NCBI GenBank assembly: GCA_012516015.1
Contig: JAAYXG010000549.1
Span: 1-5,701, forward strand
Reading direction: 5' to 3'
From: Lysobacteraceae bacterium
Lineage (GTDB): Bacteria > Pseudomonadota > Gammaproteobacteria > Steroidobacterales > Steroidobacteraceae
Length of the DNA: 5,701 bases
In this document: positions 1-5,573 of the stretch, one piece after another
Numbering within the stretch: the first letter of the stretch is position 1
Layout of the letters: each line of letters begins with the position of its first letter
Notes under the pieces: generated by a model
The model's input: the letters and a program-made list of their open reading frames with translations, nothing else
The model's database searches: none
Told to the model about the DNA's origin: nothing
Translations under genes and position numbers: made by a program

Positions 1-446
1 CGGCGCTGCTCCCGGACGACTATCTTACCGACATTCACTTGCGTCTGGTCTTGTACAAGCGCATCGCAGCGGCTGCGACCGCGGATGAGCTCCGCGAGCT
101 CCAGGTGGAAATGATCGATCGATTCGGGCTGCTGCCGCCCGCCGCGAAGAACCTCTTCAGGATCGCCGAGATCAAGCAAGCGGCTCGCGCGCTCGGCTTG
201 CGCAAGATCGACGTTGGGCCGGGCGGCGGCTCGGTCACATTCGAGCACGACACGCAAGTCGAGCCTGCGGTGCTGATCAAGTACGTCCAACAACACTCGC
301 GCACGCATCGGCTCGATGGCGGCACGAAGCTACGCTTCTCGTTGAGCTTGGAGAAGGAAGAAGAGCGCTTCGCAGCCGTGCAGGAACTGATCGAGGCGTT
401 GAGTCGCAAGGCGCCGCCGATCGCGGAAGCCCGTAAGAAGCGCTGA
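1..446 (+). CDS. mfd: Transcription-repair coupling factor Mfd, C-terminal end (partial)
   Basis: This is the last 147 residues of Mfd, the DNA translocase that removes RNA polymerase stalled at lesions and recruits UvrA for transcription-coupled repair. The reading frame is open from base 3, and the gene begins upstream of the window. The visible part opens with ALLPDDYLTDIHLRLVLYKR and continues through an EMIDRFG segment and LPPAAKNLFRIAEIKQAARAL, which is the typical TRCF C-terminal domain (D7) that regulates UvrA binding in the family. The translocase motor motifs lie outside the window. After the domain comes a charged tail ending in ARKKR, and the stop is TGA at 444-446. csiV follows 62 bases downstream on the same strand. 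mfd next to a csiV homologue is a known gammaproteobacterial arrangement. The family call is secure; only the N-terminal extent is unknown. Confidence 0.95.
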   Translation, partial: ALLPDDYLTDIHLRLVLYKRIAAAATADELRELQVEMIDRFGLLPPAAKNLFRIAEIKQAARALGLRKIDVGPGGGSVTFEHDTQVEPAVLIKYVQQHSRTHRLDGGTKLRFSLSLEKEEERFAAVQELIEALSRKAPPIAEARKKR

Positions 447-491
447 CACCGAGCGTCATGACCGCCGAGTGTGTCAAACTTCGCCTTCCTC

Positions 492-496
492 GAGGA
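492..496 (+). promoter_or_regulatory. Possible ribosome binding site of csiV
   Basis: GAGGA stands 12 bases before the ATG at 509, which is somewhat farther than ideal. An in-frame TGA at 500-502 rules out any more upstream start, so the ATG at 509 is the first possible start in this frame. Confidence 0.45.
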
Positions 497-508
497 TCGT
501 GAACGCCC

Positions 509-1147
509 ATGTACGCTCGATTCAAAGCGCCCCTGAAACGCACAGCGCTCGTCGCCTTTCTCGCCGCCGTGACGCTCCTAGGCCCCGTGAGCGCACAGCA
601 AACGACCGACAATCTCCCCCTGTACGATGTCGAGATCGTGATCTTCCGCCATCTCGCATCGGATGCGACGGAAGAAGTCTGGAGCTACGAGCTCTCTCGG
701 GGCAAGGGAGGTCTCGAGATTCCGGAGGAGGACGCGACGCCTTTCGACCCGCCCGCTTCGGCGTCCGTGGAGCGTGCAATGCAGACGTTTCCTCCGCTCG
801 CTGCCGGCCGGATGAAGTTGAGCGCGATCGAGGACTCGTTACGACGCAGCCGCAACTACCGTCCGCTCGCGCATTTCGGTTGGACACAGCCGGGTTATGC
901 GAGGCACACGGCACCGTCGATCTCGGTCGATGAGCTTGTGCCCCCAGGATCGGGCGTGACGGGGCAGATCGCGCTGTCGCGTGGCCGCTATCTGCATCTC
1001 ACGCTCGACCTGACGTTTGCGCCGCCGGACTCGCCGGACGAACGCTACGTGTTGCGTCATTCGCGTCGGATGCGCAGCAACGAACGTCACTACATCGATC
1101 ATCCGAAGTTCGGGGTGATCGCGGTGATCACACCCAATTCTGGCTGA
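509..1147 (+). CDS. csiV: CsiV-family periplasmic peptidoglycan-binding protein
   Basis: A 212-residue exported protein. Residues 1-29 form a signal peptide: basic start (R4, K6, K10, R11), hydrophobic core LVAFLAAVTLLG, and cleavage predicted after V-S-A29. The mature part opens with YDVEIVIFRH (39-48), the typical CsiV entry strand. It continues with GWTQPG (124-129), GRYLHLTLDL (159-168) and an RRMRS..RHYIDHPKFG segment near the C-terminus (186-202), all in the expected family order. In Vibrio cholerae, CsiV binds peptidoglycan and is needed for LpoA activation of PBP1A. That role is transferred here by family resemblance and position next to mfd, and was not tested for this protein. It may share a transcript with mfd. 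It converges with the GGDEF gene, and its stop lies 9 bases before a hairpin. An outer-membrane or lipoprotein location is unlikely because there is no lipobox cysteine. Confidence 0.82.
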   Translation: MYARFKAPLKRTALVAFLAAVTLLGPVSAQQTTDNLPLYDVEIVIFRHLASDATEEVWSYELSRGKGGLEIPEEDATPFDPPASASVERAMQTFPPLAAGRMKLSAIEDSLRRSRNYRPLAHFGWTQPGYARHTAPSISVDELVPPGSGVTGQIALSRGRYLHLTLDLTFAPPDSPDERYVLRHSRRMRSNERHYIDHPKFGVIAVITPNSG

Positions 1148-1156
1148 TTGCGCGCC

Positions 1157-1224
1157 CGTGTCAGGTGTAAGGTGAGATTGGGGGTGCCCTTCTGACCTTA
1201 CACGTTACACGTCACACCTCACAC
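1157..1224. repeat. Heptamer-built inverted repeat between csiV and the GGDEF gene
   Basis: Arms 1157-1177 and 1191-1211 are complementary at 18 of 21 positions (mismatched pairs 1162/1206, 1164/1204 and 1174/1194), with a 13-base loop at 1178-1190. The uninterrupted core is GTGTAAGGT against ACCTTACAC. The right side is a run of four 7-bp units: CTTACAC (1197), GTTACAC (1204), GTCACAC (1211) and CTCACAC (1218). The left side carries the same unit in reverse orientation: GTGTCAG (1158) and GTGTAAG (1165). The element fills most of the 82-base spacer between two convergent genes. The repeats and pairing are directly visible; any function is inference. Confidence 0.85.
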
Positions 1225-1233
1225 ATTCTTTAT
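1157..1233 (+). terminator. Possible transcription terminator of csiV
   Basis: The long stem just after the csiV stop is followed on the plus strand by a T-rich stretch ATTCTTTATT (1224-1233). It lies between convergent genes, where termination is expected. The stem is not especially GC-rich, there is no clean T-run, and the T-rich stretch starts 12 bases after the stem, so intrinsic termination is only plausible. On the minus strand no T-run follows the stem. Confidence 0.35.
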
Positions 1234-2216
1234 TCGCACTCCCGGCTCACGACACGATTGCGACCTAGCTCCTTGGCATCTTTGAGTGCCTTCAGCGTCG
1301 CTTCGTAGACGCGCTCGACCGTAAGGTCATGAGACGGTACGAGGGAGACGACACCCGCGCTTGCAGTGACATAGCGCGAAACGATCGAGCGTGGATGATG
1401 AACCGCAAGGTCGCGCACGCGCCCGAGCACGGCGTCGGCCAGCTTGGACGCTTGCTCGAGATCCATGCCCGTCATCAGCGCCGCGATTTGGTCGTCGTCG
1501 AATCGGCCGCACAAATCGCTTGCACGACGAAAGCAGCCGCCGATCACGCGAGCGATGCGGCGGAAGGCTTGTTCCGCGCCTTGCCGTCCGAACACGTCGC
1601 GGTACAGCGCGAAGCAGTCGAGATCGAAGATGACGAAACTCAAGCGCCGCGACTCTCGCTGCGCGAGCGCCCAATCGCGCCTGACGAGCTCCTCGAAATA
1701 GGGACGGCGCAGCAATCCGGTCAGCTTGTCGTCACGCAAATAGGCGAGCATCGTCTGCGTGCTCATCGAGGGATCTCGCCCCTCGGTTCGCGACTCCGCT
1801 CGCGGTTCGGCCTGCAGCTTCTCGGTGACGTCGCGATGGAAGCTCGCGAAGTGCGTCAGCCCGCCGCTCGAATCGTGCAGCGGAACGATCGAAACCTCGT
1901 TCAAAAACATCGTGCCGTCTTGCCGATAGTTGCGGAGCACCGTCCGGCAGCCGCTGCCCTCGCGCACGGCATCGCGAATCTTCGCCACGCCTTCCTGCTC
2001 ATGATCGTCCGCTTGGAGGAATCGCAGATTGCGTCCGCAGATCTGGGCACGGTTGTAGCCCGTGAGCCGCTCCATCGCGGCGTTGACGTAGATGACTTTG
2101 CCGTCCCGCTCGCTCAGGACGACACCCTCCGGCGCTTGCTCGACGAGCGCTTCGAACAGGCGCTGATCCGGGCTGCCGCTCAGGCCAGCTCTGATGTTGA
2201 GGGGTTCGACGCTCAT
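1230..2216 (-). CDS. LOV-like PAS plus degenerate GGDEF signalling protein
   Basis: A 328-residue cytoplasmic protein with no membrane segment. Residues about 18-133 form a PAS domain of LOV type: GRNLRFLQ (61-68), RNYRQDGT (95-102), FLNEVSI (104-110) and FHRDVTEK (126-133). L64 sits where LOV photoreceptors have the adduct cysteine, and H127 replaces the usual glutamine. A short polar linker leads to a GGDEF domain (about 158-325) starting DDKLTGLLRRPYFEEL. It keeps D198 in FDLDCF, the RASD I-site (231-234) and a late SAGV strand, but its signature reads D240-D-D-Q-I244, and K and N of the usual FKxxND are A203 and R206. Diguanylate cyclase activity is therefore doubtful. The ATG at 2216 overlaps the nagZ stop as ATGA. 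The frame is open 67 codons farther upstream, but that part lies inside nagZ and has no domain resemblance. The stop is TAA. The domain family is sure; the biochemical role is not. Confidence 0.9.
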   Translation of the reverse strand: MSVEPLNIRAGLSGSPDQRLFEALVEQAPEGVVLSERDGKVIYVNAAMERLTGYNRAQICGRNLRFLQADDHEQEGVAKIRDAVREGSGCRTVLRNYRQDGTMFLNEVSIVPLHDSSGGLTHFASFHRDVTEKLQAEPRAESRTEGRDPSMSTQTMLAYLRDDKLTGLLRRPYFEELVRRDWALAQRESRRLSFVIFDLDCFALYRDVFGRQGAEQAFRRIARVIGGCFRRASDLCGRFDDDQIAALMTGMDLEQASKLADAVLGRVRDLAVHHPRSIVSRYVTASAGVVSLVPSHDLTVERVYEATLKALKDAKELGRNRVVSRECE

Positions 2217-3259
2217 CAAGAATCCAAGTGCAGCTGCGGGCGCTCCATACAAGCCTTGATCGCCGTGTCGCAGGCCTGCCACTCGGCCGAAGCGAAGAGG
2301 GCTTCTCGGGTCCATCCCGGCTTGCCGCGAAGTCGGGCCATGCGTACTTGACTGAGAGGATCCCCGCTCCCTCGCAAAGAATCGATGACTTGCAGCACAC
2401 CTTTGCGATCGTTGCACAGCGAAAGTACGTCGCAGCCGGCCTCCAGGGCCGCCTCAGCCCGCTCGAGCGGCCCGCCGACGACGGCCGCCCCCGCCATGGA
2501 GAGGTCATCCGTGAAGATGGCTCCGTCGAAGCCCAGGCGGTCCCGCAGCTCGACCTGCATCCAATGCCGGGAGAACCCGGCAGGCATCCCATCGACCTCC
2601 GAGAAGATCACGTGGGCGGCCATGACCGAAGCGAGACCGTTATCGATCAGCCGCCGATAGGGGTAGATATCGTCATCCAGGTCAGCAAGGGGGCGGCGGT
2701 CCACAGGCATGGCGACGTGCGAATCGGGCACCACGGCGCCGTGGCCTGGGAAATGTTTGGCAGTCGCCGCCATGCCCGCTTGGCGCATCCCGCCCATATA
2801 AGCAATCGCGAGGTCGGCGACGACGCGCGGATCGCGGTGGAACGCCCGGTCGCCGATGACGGAGCTCACCCCATAATCGAGGTCGACGCACGGCGCGAAG
2901 CTCATGTCGATCCCCACCGCGCGCAGCTCGGCCGCCATCAGCCAGCCGCACTGACGAGCAAGCTGTCGACCCGCGGTCGCGTCGCGGTCGTATTCGCGCC
3001 CGATGAGGCGCATGGACGGCAACTCGGTGAAACCCTTGCGAAAGCGTTGCACGCGCCCGCCTTCGTGATCGACGGTGACGAGCAATGGGGGCGTACGAAT
3101 CGCGCGAATATCCGCCGCGAGGCTCACGAGCTGCTCGACGCTTTCGAAGTTGCGCGTGAACAAGATGACGGCACCGACGAGCGGATGTGCCAGAAGCTCG
3201 CGGTCCTCCGCGGTGAGCGCGGTGCCCTGCACATCGATCATCAGCGGTCCGAGCGTCAT
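2216..3259 (-). CDS. nagZ: Beta-N-acetylhexosaminidase NagZ (GH3)
   Basis: A 347-residue cytoplasmic glycoside hydrolase family 3 enzyme. It removes N-acetylglucosamine from GlcNAc-anhydroMur-peptides during peptidoglycan recycling. The N-terminus MTLGPLMIDVQG matches the family start and is followed by LAHPLVGAVILFTRNF (23-38) and DHEGGRVQRF (64-73). KHFPGHG (168-174) and D179/H181 form the loop carrying the NagZ catalytic histidine dyad. FTDDLSM (249-255) carries the predicted nucleophile D251. There is no signal peptide, as expected for a cytosolic enzyme, and the length is normal. No clear Shine-Dalgarno precedes the ATG at 3259. An inner ATG at residue 7 is possible but would cut the conserved GP(L/V)M(I/L)DV start. 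A 90-base spacer separates it from rlmD upstream, and its TGA overlaps the start of the GGDEF gene. All key residues are intact, so it should be active. Confidence 0.96.
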   Translation of the reverse strand: MTLGPLMIDVQGTALTAEDRELLAHPLVGAVILFTRNFESVEQLVSLAADIRAIRTPPLLVTVDHEGGRVQRFRKGFTELPSMRLIGREYDRDATAGRQLARQCGWLMAAELRAVGIDMSFAPCVDLDYGVSSVIGDRAFHRDPRVVADLAIAYMGGMRQAGMAATAKHFPGHGAVVPDSHVAMPVDRRPLADLDDDIYPYRRLIDNGLASVMAAHVIFSEVDGMPAGFSRHWMQVELRDRLGFDGAIFTDDLSMAGAAVVGGPLERAEAALEAGCDVLSLCNDRKGVLQVIDSLRGSGDPLSQVRMARLRGKPGWTREALFASAEWQACDTAIKACMERPQLHLDS

Positions 3260-3349
3260 GGAAGCAGAAGCGGTTGGCAGTCAGTGATTCGCGGTGAGTC
3301 AGAGGTACGCAGCTTAGCGGGCATGACGAGATGAACGTGCCTCAGGCGG

Positions 3350-4681
3350 CTAGCCGCTCCTCGTAAAGACCCCCATCGATTCTACGTGGGCCGTGTGCGG
3401 GAACATATCCATCACCCCGGCGGCTTCGAGCTCGAAATTGTGCTCGTTCACGAGCAGGCCCGCATCGCGGGCGAAGGTGCCCGGATGACACGAGATATAG
3501 ACGACGCGCGTCGCCCCGGAGGAAGCGATCATCGGCAGCACTTCACGCGCACCGGCACGCGGCGGGTCGAGCAAGACTTTGTCGTACGGACGCTGAGCCC
3601 AAGCGGCCCGTGCGAGATCCTCAGCGAAGAGATCCGCGGTATGGAACTCTACATTGGCAAGTCCATTGCGCGTCGCGTTCTCTCGAGCCCTCGCGACGAG
3701 CGCAGCCTCGCCCTCCACTGCGGTGACGCTTGCGCCGCTCCGCGCGATCGGTAGCGAAAAGTTTCCCAAGCCGCAAAAGAGGTCCAGCACCCGATCCTCG
3801 GCAGTCGGTGCAAGCCATTCGACCGCTCGCTCGACCATGACCGCGTTGAGCACGCCGTTGACCTGGATGAAATCCGTCGGCTGAAACCGAATGGTGACGT
3901 CGAATGCCGACAATCGGTACTCCAGTGGGCTTGCTGTTCCCATGACCGGGGCGACCGTCTCATAGCCGCCCGGCTGTAGATACACCTCGATGCCATGCGC
4001 GCGTTGAAACGCCTCGAGCGATTCTCGATCCTGCGCCGTCGGCTCGTCGAGCACTCGGAACACCAGTGCGGTCACGCGATCTGCGACCGCCACTTCGATC
4101 TGTGGGATGCGCGCACGCAGACTGAGACTGCTCAGCAGTACCGACAATGGCTCGATCAGCTGCGCAACCGGCTCGGCCAGGATCGGACATGTCCTGAGAT
4201 CCGCAATGAACGAGGAGCTTCGCTCGCGAAAACCGACGACGGTCTTTTGCTTCTTCGCGACCCACCGCGCGCCGAGCCTGGCACGACGCCGATAGTGCCA
4301 AGCGGGGCCCTGCAGCGGCGGCAGGATCGAGCTCGGCGCGACCTGACCGATACGCGAGAGCGCCTCGAGCAATCGGCGCTGCTTGAACGCGATCTGCTGC
4401 TCGGGTGAGAGATGCTGCAACACACACCCGCCGCAGACGCCGAAGTGGGGGCACTCCGGCTCAACGCGGTGCGGCGATGCACGCAGCAGGCTCGCGAGCC
4501 GCCCCTCGTCGAACGTCGGCGTGGATCTCGAACGCTGCCAGTGCACGCGCTCGCCGGGCAAGGCATCGTCGATGAAGACGGCCTTGCCGTCGATGTGTGC
4601 GACCCCCCTACCCTCGTGATCGAGATCCGTGACCTCCGCAGCTTCCGTGACGAGCTGCGGTGTCTTCCTTCGCGTCCTCAA
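3350..4681 (-). CDS. rlmD: 23S rRNA (uracil-1939-C5)-methyltransferase RlmD
   Basis: A 443-residue SAM-dependent enzyme making m5U1939 in 23S rRNA. A TRAM-like RNA-binding domain covers about residues 10-66 (VTDLDHEGRGVAHIDGKAVF, then LPGERV). Iron-sulfur ligands are C77, C83 and C86 (pattern Cx5CGGC) plus C165 (RTCP). The methyltransferase fold has FIQVN (271-275), the SAM loop LDLFCGLGNFSL (299-310), DPPRAG (372-377), the nucleophile C398 in YISCHPGT and E434 in HVESMGVF, the expected general base. The family signature usually has asparagine after the nucleophile; here it is H399. The start is TTG at 4681, in a TTGA overlap with the exonuclease stop and preceded by GGGAG at a spacing of 8. 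The conserved TRAM segment begins soon after, and no ATG lies between. The stop is TAG. RlmD fits better than RlmC or TrmA because of the TRAM domain and four-cysteine cluster. Confidence 0.95.
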   Translation of the reverse strand: MRTRRKTPQLVTEAAEVTDLDHEGRGVAHIDGKAVFIDDALPGERVHWQRSRSTPTFDEGRLASLLRASPHRVEPECPHFGVCGGCVLQHLSPEQQIAFKQRRLLEALSRIGQVAPSSILPPLQGPAWHYRRRARLGARWVAKKQKTVVGFRERSSSFIADLRTCPILAEPVAQLIEPLSVLLSSLSLRARIPQIEVAVADRVTALVFRVLDEPTAQDRESLEAFQRAHGIEVYLQPGGYETVAPVMGTASPLEYRLSAFDVTIRFQPTDFIQVNGVLNAVMVERAVEWLAPTAEDRVLDLFCGLGNFSLPIARSGASVTAVEGEAALVARARENATRNGLANVEFHTADLFAEDLARAAWAQRPYDKVLLDPPRAGAREVLPMIASSGATRVVYISCHPGTFARDAGLLVNEHNFELEAAGVMDMFPHTAHVESMGVFTRSG

Positions 4682-5457
4682 CAGTCAGGCTCCCGCCACG
4701 CCGCCAGGAACTCCTGGAAGTGCGGCTTCGGTTGCGCGCGCAGCGCCTCGCGCACGCGCGCGAGCTCCAGCAAGTACTCGTCTCGATTCATCCGTCCTCG
4801 GATCAACTGGAAGCGGCAGAAGACGAGAAAGGTATTGAGCACGTCGGTCTCGCAGTAGTTTCGAATGAGCTCGATCTGCCCATCGAGATAGGCCTCCCAC
4901 ACCTTGTCGCCGCTCATCCCGAGCTTGCCAGGGAAGCCCAACAACGTCGCCATTGCCTGCAAGCCGACTCGTGCGCGCGAGTGATAGCTCGACAGCACGT
5001 CCATGAGATCCAGGTGTCTCGTGTGATAGCGGTTCAAGTAATTGTTGTAGCGAAACGCCTGATCTTCATCGCCCGATTCCCAGTAGCGGGGTGCGACGAT
5101 TCCGTGCCGCATCGCCCGATAGTGCAGGACCGGCAAATCGAAGCCGCAGCCGTTCCAGGATACGAGATCGGGCGTGTACTTCTCGATCCCGTCGAAGAAG
5201 CGTTGGATGATCTCGGCCTCGGGTGCATGGGGATCTCCAAGCGACCACACGCGGAACGTATCGCGCGAGCGCAGCGCAACGGAGATCGCGACGACGCGAT
5301 GCTGCTCGTAGGAAAGGAACTCCGTCCCGGACTCCTCGCGCCGCTTTGCCTGCATCACATAGCCGACTTGCTTGTCGCTTAGATCATCGAGGCCGTACAG
5401 ACGCCGCCCAAACTCCACGTCGGGAATGGTTTCGATATCGAATACGAAGAAGGTCAT
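4678..5457 (-). CDS. Predicted 3'-5' exonuclease, PolB-proofreading type (DEDDy)
   Basis: A 259-residue soluble protein consisting essentially of one RNase H-like exonuclease domain. Motif Exo I is FDIET with D7 and E9. Exo II is SWNGCGFDLPVL with D107. Exo III is YCETD with Y201 and D205, so all four acidic residues and the tyrosine of the DEDDy class are present. The stretch between Exo II and Exo III contains HLDLMDVLS (148-156) and LLGFPGK (172-178), as in stand-alone bacterial relatives of the family B DNA polymerase exonuclease domain (Pfam DNA_pol_B_exo2 type). No polymerase domain follows. A role in DNA repair or RNA trimming is possible, but I know of no firmly assigned substrate. 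The ATG at 5457 is fixed by Exo I at residue 7. It has no recognisable Shine-Dalgarno, and a repeat lies 3 bases upstream. The TGA stop overlaps the rlmD start. Confidence 0.9.
   Translation of the reverse strand: MTFFVFDIETIPDVEFGRRLYGLDDLSDKQVGYVMQAKRREESGTEFLSYEQHRVVAISVALRSRDTFRVWSLGDPHAPEAEIIQRFFDGIEKYTPDLVSWNGCGFDLPVLHYRAMRHGIVAPRYWESGDEDQAFRYNNYLNRYHTRHLDLMDVLSSYHSRARVGLQAMATLLGFPGKLGMSGDKVWEAYLDGQIELIRNYCETDVLNTFLVFCRFQLIRGRMNRDEYLLELARVREALRAQPKPHFQEFLAAWREPDC
4690..4694 (-). promoter_or_regulatory. Ribosome binding site for the rlmD TTG start
   Basis: On the minus strand GGGAG lies 8 bases before TTG at 4681, inside the last codons of the exonuclease gene. It supports the TTG start and coupled translation of the two genes. 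Confidence 0.6.
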
Positions 5458-5459
5458 TA

Positions 5460-5573
5460 GGCTAGGGGTTCGCGACTAGGGGATCGGGGATAGTGAGGAA
5501 CTCAGGAGGCCCAAGAAGACATAGAGGAACAGCGTGATTCTGACTATCCCCTGCCCCCTAGTCACGACCCCCT
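5460..5573. repeat. Heptamer-built inverted repeat between acpS and the exonuclease gene
   Basis: Arms 5464-5494 and 5543-5573 are complementary at 26 of 31 positions. The core 21 bases (5474-5494 with 5543-5563) match at 18, the three central positions being the mismatches. Pairing may continue inward through 5499/5538, leaving a loop of about 38 bases. The left side reads as consecutive 7-mers GGCTAGG (5460), GGTTCGC (5467), GACTAGG (5474), GGATCGG (5481) and GGATAGT (5488). The right side carries matching complements ACTATCC (5543), CCTGCCC (5550) and CCTAGTC (5557). The right arm runs over the acpS stop codon. The structure is plain in the sequence. Its role (terminator, RNA stabiliser or translation control of the next gene) is inferred. 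Confidence 0.85.

Noticed and set aside
469..933. 154-codon frame overlapping csiV on the same strand
   Set aside because: It is Arg/Ser-rich with no signal or domain, whereas the csiV frame has a signal peptide and family motifs.
1489..1500. GTC/TCG triplet run that could be a microsatellite
   Set aside because: It encodes the consecutive aspartates of the degenerate GGDEF motif and is too short to count as a repeat.
1329..2351. Long open frame on the plus strand opposite the GGDEF gene
   Set aside because: It is a GC-rich antisense shadow; its translation is compositionally odd and has no recognisable motif, while the minus strand encodes clear domains.
2217..2417. Upstream 67-codon extension of the GGDEF frame, which would start at 2417
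   Set aside because: It lies wholly within nagZ, shows no domain resemblance, and the ATGA overlap at 2216 gives a natural start right before the PAS domain.
2228..3334. 368-codon open frame on the plus strand opposite nagZ
   Set aside because: The minus strand carries complete NagZ catalytic motifs; the plus frame is a codon-bias shadow rich in Arg, His and Ala.
3260..3349. Promoter search in the 90-base spacer before nagZ
   Set aside because: I saw no convincing -35/-10 pair or operator-like repeat; nagZ may be read from upstream, so no promoter is claimed.
3346..3357. Perfect 12-bp palindrome GCGGCTAGCCGC at the rlmD stop
   Set aside because: About one such palindrome is expected by chance in a window this size; it has no T-run and too small a loop for a convincing terminator.
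4731..4775. Dense CGCG/GCGC run
   Set aside because: It is explained by Arg/Ala-rich coding sequence near the exonuclease C-terminus in a high-GC genome.
4660..5382. 240-codon open frame opposite the exonuclease gene
   Set aside because: It shows no motif and is opposite a gene with all DEDDy residues; such shadows are common in high-GC genomes.
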